From JANQQN01 sp964519665 (GTDB lineage Bacteria > Myxococcota > Kuafuiibacteriia > Kuafuiibacteriales > Kuafuiibacteriaceae): a stretch of 64,000 nt of DNA. Under the pieces are notes generated by a model. The model saw nothing but the letters and a program-made list of their open reading frames with translations, was not told the origin of the DNA and searched no databases. The DNA is taken from assembly GCA_964519665.1 (NCBI GenBank), contig CAZFIV010000009.1, positions 62,001-126,000 on the forward strand, read 5' to 3'. Position numbers and translations under genes: made by a program. Below, in pieces: positions 8,722 through 17,883 of this stretch (positions are counted from its first letter, which is position 1; the number at the start of each line of letters is the position of its first letter).

Positions 8722-11496
8722 ATGTCCGACACAATTCTCCAGGTCTTCGTCTTCCGGGACGGAGCGTACGTGGGCAACGAAGTCTTCGAGGGCGGCGACA
8801 TCATGCTCGGCCGGGCCGGTCAATCGCACCTGATTCTCGACGACGGATCCGTGGCCGCATCGCAGGCCGTCCTCCGTTTCGACGGGCAGCAAGCGACGCT
8901 CCTCGATCTGACGAGCGGCGACTCCACCCGCGTCAACCACACGCCCATCCGGCACTCGTACGTCACTCCTCGCGACGAAATCCACATTGGGCCATTCACC
9001 CTGAAGCTCAAGTTCGTCGGCACGGGAGCTAGCCAGTCGGCACCTCCGGCCATGGGTTCATCGGCGTCGTCGGCGGCCCCGTCCGCGGCGACCGGTGAAG
9101 CCGCTGCGCGATCCGTCTTTGCGGCTCGGCGAGCTCGGCGCGCCTCCCTGAGCGACTTTCCCGCTCCGAGCGCCGACGACGCCCCGGCAACGGACCGGGG
9201 TCATCCGCGCGCCGCCAACGCCGAACTGACCGCGCAACTCACCGCGCAGATCACCGCGCCAATCACCGGGTCGGCGTCCTCCGGCCAAGCCCGAATCCCC
9301 ACCGAGATCGTGCGGGATCGGTACTCAGAGCAGGTATCGGACCACTTCGCGGGCTCCCCGACCGCGATCGGATCGAGCGACCGCGGTCTATCGGATCCGG
9401 TGGGCACGCTCCCGACCCCCGTCGGCGGCGGGTTGGCCGCCGGCGCCTCGGAAGACCTCACGGCGGTCTTCGAGGTCGACGCCGACGACGTGGTGGATAC
9501 GGCAGCGTCCTCGCAACACTTCGACCCATCCCTGAGCCCGGCCGCGACGGTCCCCCATCGCCCGCCGGGCCCGATGGTCGATCAACCGCCGGCCAGACAA
9601 CGGCAGGTCGGACCACCGACGGTCGTTCAAGGGCTGCCGATGGGCAACGCACCGGCCTTCGACCCGAGCGGCCTCGAGTCCTCTTCGTTCGAGGTCATGC
9701 TCGATTCCGCGTTCTTGGCCGAAGAGGTCGGCTCGGTCGACGCCGACGCCCCGAGCAGCGCTTCGAACCCGTCGCCGGGCATCGTCGACACGACACCCGG
9801 TTCCCTTCGGCCACCCCCGCCCCCGCCGGACCCCGGCCCGGTACCGGTCCCGTCTCGACGAACGATGCAAGGCGCGCCGTCGAGTGAGCCGGGCACCGGC
9901 GGTCCAGCGCCGATGCCCGATCGCATCGCACGACCCGCCGAAGCCAAACCTGCCGCCCCTAAGGCCGACGGCCAGGCGGCGCCGCGCGACGCAGCGTCGG
10001 CGCGCCCGGGCCAAAAAACGCCTCTGGCCCGAATCCCGATGGGGGTGCCCATCGCGGTCGAGGACGATGACCTCGACGAAGACGAGCGGGATGCCAACGA
10101 GCCCCCCGGCTTTTCGCTGCTGACCCAAATGACCGCGGTCGCGCCGAGCGACCGGCCGGATCTCACGGCGGTCGAGGTCGTAGCGTTTAACGGCCCCTCC
10201 ATCGAGAGCACCCAAGTGCTGACTTTGCCCGGCGAGAACTACGTGCTGGGGCGGGCTAAAGGCAGCGACCACGCCCCCGCATCCGGTCATCGGGGCCTGC
10301 GGCTGGTGACGGTGACGGGTCCGGGCATGGCCGAGATCGAGTTCCCGGGATCCGCTCGGGGCGAGATCCGCAAGCAAGGGCGCACCGCTCAGCTCGATGA
10401 GCTGAAGCAGCCCGGACACGCGGTCGGCCGCAAAGATCGATACCGGGTCGCGCTCAAGCGCGGGATGTATGCCAACCTTCGGTTGAACGGCACGGTGTTT
10501 CACATCCGCTTCGTTCGGCCCTCTTCGAACGTCGGTACCCAACCCTTCCTCCAAAAAGCCGACCCGGCGTTCCTCCCGGCGGTGGCCGGAGCCTTCGGGG
10601 CCCATATCTTCTTGGCCATCCTGATCGCGTTGTTCGCACCGAGCACCAGCTTCAGCAGCATCGCTGCGGAGGCCTACGCCGAGGTCCAGGAGCAGGCGCC
10701 GCGCGACGTCGAGCTGAAACCGGAGCCGCCGCCACCTCCCCCACCGGAAGAGCCAGAGCCCGAGGTCGAACCGGATCCGGAACCGCGAGTGCAGCCCGAA
10801 CCGCCGCCGAAGCGCCGCCCCAAGAAGGCCCGACGGCGCCGCCAACGCAGACCCCCACCCCCCGCGAAGGGCGCCACCCGCGAGCAGGTCAAGACCGCGG
10901 GCGTGCTCGGCGCGATGGGCAAGCTGAACGTTCGCGCGCCGGGTCGCCGAAGCATGGTCAGCGCAGTGTCGAACATCGACGCGGTGCGGGCTCCCGGCGG
11001 CTCGAATTTCCGGGTCGGGGCGCTCGTCGGCAAGACCCCGACCTCCGAGGTCCAAGTCGGGGGCGGCGGTGGCGGAAAGCTGCTGACCCGGGGCAGCGCC
11101 TCTCTGCTGAAAAAGGGATTCGGCCAGCTCGCGGGGCGCCGTACGGGAAAGGTTCGGGGGGGCGTGCGGCGCGTAAGCGCCCGGCGCCTGAAGGCCACCG
11201 GAAGGATTTCGCGCGAAGCGGTCGCGCGGGTCATCAACGAGAACCTCGGCGAAGTGCAATACTGTTACGAAAGAGCGCTGCTGAAGAAGCCAGGCTTAAA
11301 AGGCAAGTTGGTTCTCGAATGGCGGATCTCCACGTCGGGGCGAGTCAGCAAAGTCCGGCAGACGACGTCCACTCTGCAGAGCGCCGAAGTGTCGAGCTGT
11401 ATCATCCGCAAGCTCAAGAAGTGGCGCTTTCCTAAACCTTCGGGGGGCGTTGTCGTCGTCTCCTATCCGTTCATCTTCAGCTCCGTGGGGTTCTGA
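8722..11496 (+). CDS. FHA-domain, single-TM, TonB-C/AgmX-type envelope protein (GltG-like)
   Basis: A 924-aa protein with the order: N-terminal FHA domain (about residues 1-105, with IMLGRAGQSHLIL), a long Pro/Ala/Ser-rich region, a second FHA-like region (about 490-600, YVLGRAKGSDH), one membrane helix (about 615-640), a Pro/Glu then Pro/Arg-rich periplasmic spacer as in TonB, and a C-terminal TonB-C/AgmX-PglI domain (VQYCYERALLKKPGLKGK ... KKWRFPKPSGG). The FHA end would be cytoplasmic and bind phosphothreonine; the TonB-like end would reach across the periplasm. The same architecture is known for GltG/GltJ of the Myxococcus gliding complex, where such proteins couple the cytoplasm and inner membrane to the outer membrane. 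The next two genes encode outer-membrane barrels, which fits. The exact orthologue is not claimed. Confidence 0.85.
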   Translation: MSDTILQVFVFRDGAYVGNEVFEGGDIMLGRAGQSHLILDDGSVAASQAVLRFDGQQATLLDLTSGDSTRVNHTPIRHSYVTPRDEIHIGPFTLKLKFVGTGASQSAPPAMGSSASSAAPSAATGEAAARSVFAARRARRASLSDFPAPSADDAPATDRGHPRAANAELTAQLTAQITAPITGSASSGQARIPTEIVRDRYSEQVSDHFAGSPTAIGSSDRGLSDPVGTLPTPVGGGLAAGASEDLTAVFEVDADDVVDTAASSQHFDPSLSPAATVPHRPPGPMVDQPPARQRQVGPPTVVQGLPMGNAPAFDPSGLESSSFEVMLDSAFLAEEVGSVDADAPSSASNPSPGIVDTTPGSLRPPPPPPDPGPVPVPSRRTMQGAPSSEPGTGGPAPMPDRIARPAEAKPAAPKADGQAAPRDAASARPGQKTPLARIPMGVPIAVEDDDLDEDERDANEPPGFSLLTQMTAVAPSDRPDLTAVEVVAFNGPSIESTQVLTLPGENYVLGRAKGSDHAPASGHRGLRLVTVTGPGMAEIEFPGSARGEIRKQGRTAQLDELKQPGHAVGRKDRYRVALKRGMYANLRLNGTVFHIRFVRPSSNVGTQPFLQKADPAFLPAVAGAFGAHIFLAILIALFAPSTSFSSIAAEAYAEVQEQAPRDVELKPEPPPPPPPEEPEPEVEPDPEPRVQPEPPPKRRPKKARRRRQRRPPPPAKGATREQVKTAGVLGAMGKLNVRAPGRRSMVSAVSNIDAVRAPGGSNFRVGALVGKTPTSEVQVGGGGGGKLLTRGSASLLKKGFGQLAGRRTGKVRGGVRRVSARRLKATGRISREAVARVINENLGEVQYCYERALLKKPGLKGKLVLEWRISTSGRVSKVRQTTSTLQSAEVSSCIIRKLKKWRFPKPSGGVVVVSYPFIFSSVGF

Positions 11497-11511
11497 AGTA
11501 GCCTCCGCCCC

Positions 11512-12186
11512 ATGCGCTGGTTACCGCTGGCCTCCGCCTTCGCCGGAGCGCTCCTCGCGCCCGGCCTCGCGGCCGCCCAAACAGACCCCGACGATGCGCC
11601 GACGCGCCAAGCGATTCAGCGCCGCAAGTACGAGCTGAATCATGAGCTGCGAATCTCGGTCGGAAGCCTACCGCTCGACGCCTATCAAAAAGGCTGGAGC
11701 GCGAGTCTCGGCTACACCCGACACCTCAACGAGTACCTGTCCTGGGAAGTTTTTCAGGTCTCCGGCGCACTGCTGACCTCGACCGATCTCCGCGACGAGC
11801 TGCTTCTCGGCTTTGCCGCGGCCGAAGAAGACTTTGCCGCACCGCGATTCTTGGTCACCACCGGCATCGAGCTCACACCGTTTTATGGCAAGCAGGCCGT
11901 CATGAATGGCGCCGTCGGCCATCACGCCCTCTTCTTGGGCGCCTACACCGGCGTCGCCTTCGGTGACCGCGGGGATTTCAGTTCGACCCTGGAAGATGTC
12001 CGCCCCCTGCTCGGACTGGGTATCGGATACCGGGTGTTCGTTTCCGAAGGCTTCTCGGTGCGGTTCGACGCCCGTGACTTTCTGTCGTTCCGGCGGGCCA
12101 TCCGAGCCGACGAGTCTTTCGAAGTCGAGAACATCCTCTTTTTAACGCTGTCGTTGAGCTTCAGCTTCGGAGGCGAAGACGCATGA
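11512..12186 (+). CDS. Outer-membrane beta-barrel protein (paralogue A)
   Basis: A 224-aa protein with a Sec signal peptide (cleavage near LAAAQ) and alternating amphipathic strands through the rest, ending in LSLSFSFGG, a typical C-terminal barrel strand. It resembles the outer-membrane barrel domain family of myxobacteria. It is 37% or so alike by eye with the next gene, especially in the region LRISVGSLPLDAYQKGWS versus TASVGVLPIDAFYTGLS. The gene sits 15 bp after the FHA/TonB-C gene and overlaps the following gene by 4 bp (ATGA). A barrel pair next to a TonB-C protein fits GltA/GltB-type partners of the trans-envelope machine. The identity estimate is visual only. Confidence 0.8.
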   Translation: MRWLPLASAFAGALLAPGLAAAQTDPDDAPTRQAIQRRKYELNHELRISVGSLPLDAYQKGWSASLGYTRHLNEYLSWEVFQVSGALLTSTDLRDELLLGFAAAEEDFAAPRFLVTTGIELTPFYGKQAVMNGAVGHHALFLGAYTGVAFGDRGDFSSTLEDVRPLLGLGIGYRVFVSEGFSVRFDARDFLSFRRAIRADESFEVENILFLTLSLSFSFGGEDA

Positions 12187-12926
12187 AACGTATGCTGTCG
12201 GCCGTTTTCCTGGTGGCCGCGATCTACACCCCCGGCGAGCTCCGAGCGCAGAGCGACGAGCTCAACAGCGGCGAGGTCGTCGCGGTGCAAGACCGCCCCT
12301 ACCGGCTCGTCCACGAGTTCACCGCGAGCGTCGGAGTGCTTCCGATCGATGCGTTTTACACCGGCCTGTCGCTCGGAGGCTCCTATACGCTCCACTTCAA
12401 CGATCTGATCGCATGGGAAGCGATCTCGTTCCACTATTCCGGCAATATCGACACGGGCCTCGAGAACGAGCTCGCCGAGCGCTTTAGCGTGCTTCCCGAC
12501 GGTGACCCTCAGCTGCAGTATCTCGCGGGGAGCAGCCTGGTCTTCAGCCCCTTGTTCGGCAAATTCGCTTTCTTCAACGACTCGATCGTGAACGTGTCGA
12601 CCTACCTGAGCGTTGGCGGCGGCTTGGCCCGATACGACGACGAGAGTTTTCGCCCGCAAGGGAGCATCGGTCCTGGGCTTCGCTTGTTCTTCGGGGATGT
12701 CGTGTCGACTCGCCTCGATGTCCGCAACATCATCGCCTCGGACGCGCCGTCCGGGGTCGAATACATCTTGCACATCACGCTGTCGGTCTCGTTCAACTTC
12801 GGGGAGCGCGAGCCTGATGACGAAGAGCGCCCCGAAGATTCCCGCACCGGTTTCGAGGCGCTGGATGAGCTCTATCCGATGAGCGACCCTGATCGCACCG
12901 GCGACGGCGAAAGGCAGGAGCCATGA
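12183..12926 (+). CDS. Outer-membrane beta-barrel protein (paralogue B)
   Basis: A 247-aa exported barrel with signal peptide (ending ELRAQ), internal strand pattern, and ITLSVSFNFGE as the likely last strand, followed by an acidic 35-residue tail rich in Asp, Glu and Arg. Sequence layout parallels the preceding gene, so the two are probably tandem duplicates. It overlaps both neighbours by 4 bp (start inside the upstream stop; stop inside the ATGACG start of the TPR gene), indicating translational coupling. The C-terminal tail beyond the last strand is unusual for a barrel and could remain periplasmic to contact the TPR proteins encoded next. Confidence 0.8.
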   Translation: MKRMLSAVFLVAAIYTPGELRAQSDELNSGEVVAVQDRPYRLVHEFTASVGVLPIDAFYTGLSLGGSYTLHFNDLIAWEAISFHYSGNIDTGLENELAERFSVLPDGDPQLQYLAGSSLVFSPLFGKFAFFNDSIVNVSTYLSVGGGLARYDDESFRPQGSIGPGLRLFFGDVVSTRLDVRNIIASDAPSGVEYILHITLSVSFNFGEREPDDEERPEDSRTGFEALDELYPMSDPDRTGDGERQEP

Positions 12927-14497
12927 CGGTCATCGTTCGCACTGCCGCGAGCATACTCGTGGCGACGGTCGTGGTCGCCGCGGGGTCGCCCGCGACGGCC
13001 CAACCTCAAGACCGCTCCGACGGAGCGTCTCGAACCCTCGCTCAAAGCCCGAGCGCTGACGACACCGCGGCGCCGGTCGACGAAGGCGAAGCGTCGGCGG
13101 GGCCTCGGCGTCCGGCCGCCCCGCCGGAGACCTTCGAGGAGGGACTGGGAGAGTACTACTCCAACGACTACGTCGACGCGGCGGCCGCGATGTACGACTA
13201 CATTGCGACCAACGAGACCACGGTCGAGAACTACGAGTGGGCCGAATACTTCCTGGGCCTCTCCCTGATCGCGCTGGGCTTCGATCAGGCAGCAGCGGAA
13301 TACCTGTTCAACGTCGCCAAGAATCGCAGTCGCCCCGAGATCCTGCCGGATGCCCTGGTGGCGATCGAAGACTTGATGCAGCGGCCGCACGACGAAGACC
13401 TCCTCGAAGGACGACTGCTGACCGATACCGACTTCGGCTATCTACCGGCTGGCATCAGCGACTTCGTTGCCTATCACCAGGGGTTGGCAGACCTTCGGTC
13501 CGACCGGGTCCAGTGGGCGGAACGGTTGTTCGATCGCATCGATCCCGAGGCGCCCTACGCGGCCAAGGCCACCTACGCGCTCGCGGTCCAGCGCCTGAAA
13601 GGCAACCGGATGACCGAGGCGGTCACCATGTTTCGAAAGGCTCTGAGCCACCCGGCCGCCGACCGTGAAATCCGAAACCAAGCCCGGCTCGCGCTCGCTC
13701 GAATCCTCTATGAACGCGAACGATACCCGGACGCGCTCCGCATTTACGACCAGGTCGAAGTTCCCGAGCTGACCCTGGCCGAAGCTTCGCTCTTCCTCGA
13801 GAAGGCCTGGAGCTACTACTGGATGCGCGACTATCGAAAGACCATGGGCATCCTGTATGCCCTCGAGGCGCCCAGCTATCGCGACTACCACGCCCCGGAG
13901 AAATTCCTGCTGCGGGCCCTCGTATACAAGAATATGTGCCACTACATCCCGGCGAAGCGAGAGATTCGGCGTTTTCGATTCCGGTACGGAACGACCCTGA
14001 AGAACATTGCCGACCGAATCGATCTTCGGGATGACGAGGTCTTGCGGACCGCCGCCCTTCAGCGCGGCCACCTCGGCCGGCTCGCCGATTTCCGGCGCCG
14101 GTTGGCCTCCGAGGCCACCGCGGTCGACGCGGTCGGCGGTTCATGGGTAGAAGTGGGGCTCGACGAGCAGCTACGCCGTATCTATGAGCTCAAGTCGCAG
14201 CAAGTCGACCTGCAGCTGGCCGCCGATCTGCGGCGAGCGACCCGCGATGTTGGCGAAGACCTCGTCGACTTCGAAGAGCAGATGTATCTGCTCGACTACG
14301 AGGTGGGCCTCGCCATCTATCGACGACTTCGAAAGGAAGACGCCCGACGCCCCACCGAGGACGACGACCTGAGCATTCCCATTGCCGGCGAACGGATCTA
14401 CTACAAGTTCCAGGACGAATTCTGGAACGACGAGCTTCCGACCTATGACTTCCTGGTCGAGAACCGCTGCTTTGACGAAGGAGGCCAAGAAGAGTGA
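12923..14497 (+). CDS. Periplasmic TPR protein of the Glt-like cluster
   Basis: A 524-aa protein with a signal peptide (SPATAQ). The mature part starts with a disordered Ala/Pro region, then helical TPR-like repeats (EGLGEYYSNDYVDAAAAMY, WAERLFDRIDPEAPYAAKA, ALRIYDQVEVPELTLAEA, WSYYWMRDYRKTMGIL). TPR proteins scaffold other proteins; here it is coupled by 4-bp overlaps to a barrel gene upstream and to the giant TPR gene downstream. GltC/GltE-type periplasmic TPR proteins play a bridging role in the Myxococcus gliding complex, and a similar role is inferred here. No enzymatic motif was seen. Confidence 0.75.
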   Translation: MTVIVRTAASILVATVVVAAGSPATAQPQDRSDGASRTLAQSPSADDTAAPVDEGEASAGPRRPAAPPETFEEGLGEYYSNDYVDAAAAMYDYIATNETTVENYEWAEYFLGLSLIALGFDQAAAEYLFNVAKNRSRPEILPDALVAIEDLMQRPHDEDLLEGRLLTDTDFGYLPAGISDFVAYHQGLADLRSDRVQWAERLFDRIDPEAPYAAKATYALAVQRLKGNRMTEAVTMFRKALSHPAADREIRNQARLALARILYERERYPDALRIYDQVEVPELTLAEASLFLEKAWSYYWMRDYRKTMGILYALEAPSYRDYHAPEKFLLRALVYKNMCHYIPAKREIRRFRFRYGTTLKNIADRIDLRDDEVLRTAALQRGHLGRLADFRRRLASEATAVDAVGGSWVEVGLDEQLRRIYELKSQQVDLQLAADLRRATRDVGEDLVDFEEQMYLLDYEVGLAIYRRLRKEDARRPTEDDDLSIPIAGERIYYKFQDEFWNDELPTYDFLVENRCFDEGGQEE

Positions 14498-17400
14498 GCC
14501 GCCCATCTGACACCGTCGTCCGCACCCGTTCGACCCACTACGCCCGTCAGGGTCCCCGTTGGACACCGTGGGTGGGGCTTTTGCTCGTTTTCTTCGGAGC
14601 CGGAGTCCCGGTTTCGGCCGAGGCTCAACTCCCCGGTCAACCCGACCTCCGCAGCCAAGCCGAGCAGCGCGAGGAGCTCGTCGGCAAGCTCCGCCGCGAC
14701 ATCGCCAAAGTCGCTCACTCGGTCGAAGTCACCAAAGAGCTGATCGCCCGCTCGCGCGGCGCCCCGTTCCTACCCGACATCTACCTACGTCTCGCCGAAC
14801 TGTACGTCGAGCAGGCTCGTTACGAGTTCTATCTGGTGCACGAGATGCGGGGCGAATCGAGCAAAGGATCGGCGGTTGCGCCGACGGCGAAGCTGCTCAA
14901 AGAGAAGGCCGTCGAAACGTATCTGCGCATCCTATCGGAGTTTCCGGCCTTCCATGAACGAGACAAGGTGCTGTTCTTTCTCGCGCACGAATATCGGGAG
15001 CTCGGCGACTACGAAGCGATGCTCGACCAGTACCGAACTCTGGTGTCGGAGCACGCCAAGAGTCCGCTGGTGCTCGACGCCTACCTCGTCTTGGGTGATT
15101 ACCGATTCGACCGACAAGACCTTGCGGGTGCGAAGCGCCACTACCGCAAAATTCTGGACGCGCCCGAGAGCTCCGCGACCCCCATGGCCCACTTCAAGAT
15201 GGGGTGGGTCCACCTCAACGAGAGCGACTATCGCTCGGCGCTCGAGCAGTTCGAGCGGGCGGTGGTGAGCGATGTCCGCCTGGCCGACGCGTCCGTCAAC
15301 AAACGCGGCCGCGACGAGCGGGTCGACGTCACCCGCGAGGCCCTGACCGACCTCGCCTACGCCTACACCGAGGTCTATCGGCCCCGCTCTGCGCTCAGGT
15401 ACTTTCGACGCCTGGCTCCGACTCGAAACCTCTACCGGTTGGCCCTCGAAAAGCTCGCCCGCCGCTATTTCGTCAAACAAGACTTCGCGAGCGCGGCGAT
15501 GGTCTACCGAGAGATCGCTCGACTCTCGAACGACGCCGAATCGAATCTCGACTTTACCGCCCGCATCTACGAGTCGACCAAGAACATCGCGAGCTACAAC
15601 CGGGTCCACACCGACGTCGAAGCGATGCTGACCGCGCTGAACGGCTACCGGTTCGACTGGCGGATCGACGCGCCTCAGCGGCTCGCGGCCGCCGAAGACT
15701 TCGAGGTGTACACCCGCGACCTCGCCACGCGCGCCCAGGCCACCGCCATCAAAGGAAAGAGCAGCCGCCAGCAGCTCCGAGTAGCGCTGGCTTACACCCG
15801 CTACCTCGACAGCTTCCCCGACTCCAAGCACCGCCGTGATATGCTCGAGAACCTCGCCGACACCCTCTTCGAGGCCAAGCTCTTCCTTCGGGCCGGTGAC
15901 CGGTACGAAGAGGCGGCCCGGTTGGCACCGACCCGCAAAGAGAAGGAAGCCGCCCTGTATAGCGCGTGTGCGAGCTTCTATGAGGTCCTGAAGAACAGCG
16001 GCAAGCTTCCTCGCTTCGACCGAATCTGGGCCCAGCAGGGGCTGATCAGCAACGGCGTGGCCTACGTGGAAGCATTCCCGAAATCGAAGCGGGTGCCGCA
16101 AATCAAGTTGAACATCGGCCGCAGCTATTATGAAGCCGGTCAGTTCGAACAGGCGGTCGGCGTCTTCGACGAGTTCCTCGAGGCCTATCCTCGCCATCGC
16201 GGCGCCGAGGCGGTCGCCGAGTTGATCCTCGACACCTACGCCCAGCGGCAAGACTTCGCCGGTCTGTCCGAAAAGGCCCGAGAGCTCAGCCGACGCCGGG
16301 TCGGCGACGCGGCTTTTCAGCGCCGGCTGGCTTCGATGGCCAAGCAGGCCGAAGAACGCCAGATCGGCGAGGTCATCCTGACCGCATCGATCGAGGATAG
16401 CGGCGGCCGAAACGCGGGGGCCCAGCTCCGAAAGTACTGGGAGCAAAACAAGACCTCCCCGGTGGCCGAAAAGACCCTCTATACCGCGTTCGTTCAGTTC
16501 AAAGAGGCCCGCAACTTCGACAAGACCTTCGAGACCGGCAACCAATTCATCGGCGCCTATCCAAAGAGCCAGTACCTCGGCGATGTGTTCGGGACCCTCG
16601 CGAGCTTCACGAGCCAGACGGGCGAGTACGAGCAGGCGGCGGTGTATCTCGAGGAGTACTACAAGCGGTTTCCGAACGACCCCGCGGCCCAGCGAACCCT
16701 CGCCCGCTCGGCCGCCATCAAGCAGCTGATCGGCGACCATCGAGGCGCGGTGGTCGCGTACCGAACCCTGGTTCGACAGGTGAAGAACCGCGACGATCGC
16801 CGTCGATACGCCATCGAGTTGCTCGAGTCGTATGAAGCGATCGGTGACTGGGACGGCGTGCAGGTCGCGGCCCGCGACATTCTGCGGGGCGACCGCCGCA
16901 ACGTTCGAGCCCACCTGATGCTGGGACTGGCGGCCGAAAAGGGGGGCGACCCCAACCGGGCCCTTGAACACTACACGGCGGCCGTCCGTGCCGTCAGGCG
17001 GTCCGACGAGGAGTCCGTCGACGATGGCGCCCGCGCCGCATTCTTGGCCGGTGACCTGATCTTTCAACGGTTCGCCCGAGTCCCGACCGACGGTGACCTT
17101 TCAGCGGCGGCCGAGGCGAAGGCCGAGTACCTAGCGGCGCTCGAGGACGCGATGGTCGACGTCGTCAGCTACAACCGCGGCGAATGGGCCGTCGCCGCCC
17201 TGCATCGGGTCGCCCTCGCCTACCGTTCGTTCGCTCAATTCCTGCGATCGGCTCCGGTCCCCGGCGACCTCTCGCCCGAGCAACAGCAGGAGTATCGCCG
17301 AGTGCTCAATCAGCAGGCGACGGGGATCGAAGGCCGCTCCGCGGAGTTCTTCAAGACATGTATCTCGAAGGCCCGCGAGTTGAACGTCTTCTCGGGCGCG

Positions 17401-17880
17401 GTGATCGGGTGTGGCCGGCGCGGACCGGAGGTCCGGGTGCCCGATGTTCGGTTGTCGGCGCCACCGCCCCCCAAGCAAGGATTCGCGACGCTGAAAGAAG
17501 CGTTGACCAAGGATCCGAAGAACGTGGAGGCGCTGGCGGAGCTGGCGGATTACTTCCTGCTGGCCGGGGAGCCTGCCAAAGCGAAGCTGGCCGCGGGAAG
17601 GGGGCTCGAGCTCGACGATCGCAACGCCGCCTTGCACAATAAAGTCGGCATGGCCGATCTTCTGCTCGGCGACCCGCAGTCGGCGTTCTTCGCCTTCAGG
17701 ACCGCCGGCGACCTCGGCCACCCGTACGCGGTGGCCAACGAGGCGGCACTCCGAGCGTCCTTCGGCGATATGAGAGGCGCCCGTGGCCGCCTCCAGAAGG
17801 CGGACCTCGACGACCTTCCGGCCACTGCGCCGGACCTTCATCCGGGAGCCCGCTCGATCGTCGAGCGGGTCGGAGGCTGA
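14494..17880 (+). CDS. Giant periplasmic TPR repeat protein (GltI/AgmK-like size class)
   Basis: A 1128-aa exported protein; GTG start overlapping the upstream stop (GTGA), with AAGGAGG about 10 bp upstream. An N-terminal hydrophobic segment (VGLLLVFFGAGVPVSAEA) acts as signal peptide. The rest is almost wholly helical repeats of TPR type (YLRLAELYVEQARYEFYLV, YLVLGDYRFDRQDLAGAKR, IGRSYYEAGQFEQAVGVF, LAELADYFLLAGEPAKAKL). It would act as a long scaffold in the periplasm. Large TPR proteins are part of the Glt/Agm apparatus, and this gene is the last of the tightly overlapped run that starts at 8280. The following lipoprotein starts 3 bp after its stop, so the transcript may continue. Confidence 0.8.
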   Translation: MSRPSDTVVRTRSTHYARQGPRWTPWVGLLLVFFGAGVPVSAEAQLPGQPDLRSQAEQREELVGKLRRDIAKVAHSVEVTKELIARSRGAPFLPDIYLRLAELYVEQARYEFYLVHEMRGESSKGSAVAPTAKLLKEKAVETYLRILSEFPAFHERDKVLFFLAHEYRELGDYEAMLDQYRTLVSEHAKSPLVLDAYLVLGDYRFDRQDLAGAKRHYRKILDAPESSATPMAHFKMGWVHLNESDYRSALEQFERAVVSDVRLADASVNKRGRDERVDVTREALTDLAYAYTEVYRPRSALRYFRRLAPTRNLYRLALEKLARRYFVKQDFASAAMVYREIARLSNDAESNLDFTARIYESTKNIASYNRVHTDVEAMLTALNGYRFDWRIDAPQRLAAAEDFEVYTRDLATRAQATAIKGKSSRQQLRVALAYTRYLDSFPDSKHRRDMLENLADTLFEAKLFLRAGDRYEEAARLAPTRKEKEAALYSACASFYEVLKNSGKLPRFDRIWAQQGLISNGVAYVEAFPKSKRVPQIKLNIGRSYYEAGQFEQAVGVFDEFLEAYPRHRGAEAVAELILDTYAQRQDFAGLSEKARELSRRRVGDAAFQRRLASMAKQAEERQIGEVILTASIEDSGGRNAGAQLRKYWEQNKTSPVAEKTLYTAFVQFKEARNFDKTFETGNQFIGAYPKSQYLGDVFGTLASFTSQTGEYEQAAVYLEEYYKRFPNDPAAQRTLARSAAIKQLIGDHRGAVVAYRTLVRQVKNRDDRRRYAIELLESYEAIGDWDGVQVAARDILRGDRRNVRAHLMLGLAAEKGGDPNRALEHYTAAVRAVRRSDEESVDDGARAAFLAGDLIFQRFARVPTDGDLSAAAEAKAEYLAALEDAMVDVVSYNRGEWAVAALHRVALAYRSFAQFLRSAPVPGDLSPEQQQEYRRVLNQQATGIEGRSAEFFKTCISKARELNVFSGAVIGCGRRGPEVRVPDVRLSAPPPPKQGFATLKEALTKDPKNVEALAELADYFLLAGEPAKAKLAAGRGLELDDRNAALHNKVGMADLLLGDPQSAFFAFRTAGDLGHPYAVANEAALRASFGDMRGARGRLQKADLDDLPATAPDLHPGARSIVERVGG

Positions 17881-17883
17881 ACC

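Noticed and set aside
9388..11259. 623-codon minus-strand frame opposite the FHA/TonB-C gene
   Set aside because: The plus frame has domain structure; the antisense product is Arg-rich low complexity.
14932..17067. Long minus-strand open frame (711 codons) opposite the giant TPR gene
   Set aside because: High-GC codon bias on the plus strand leaves the antisense frame open; the plus frame has clear TPR repeats, a signal peptide and coupled neighbours.
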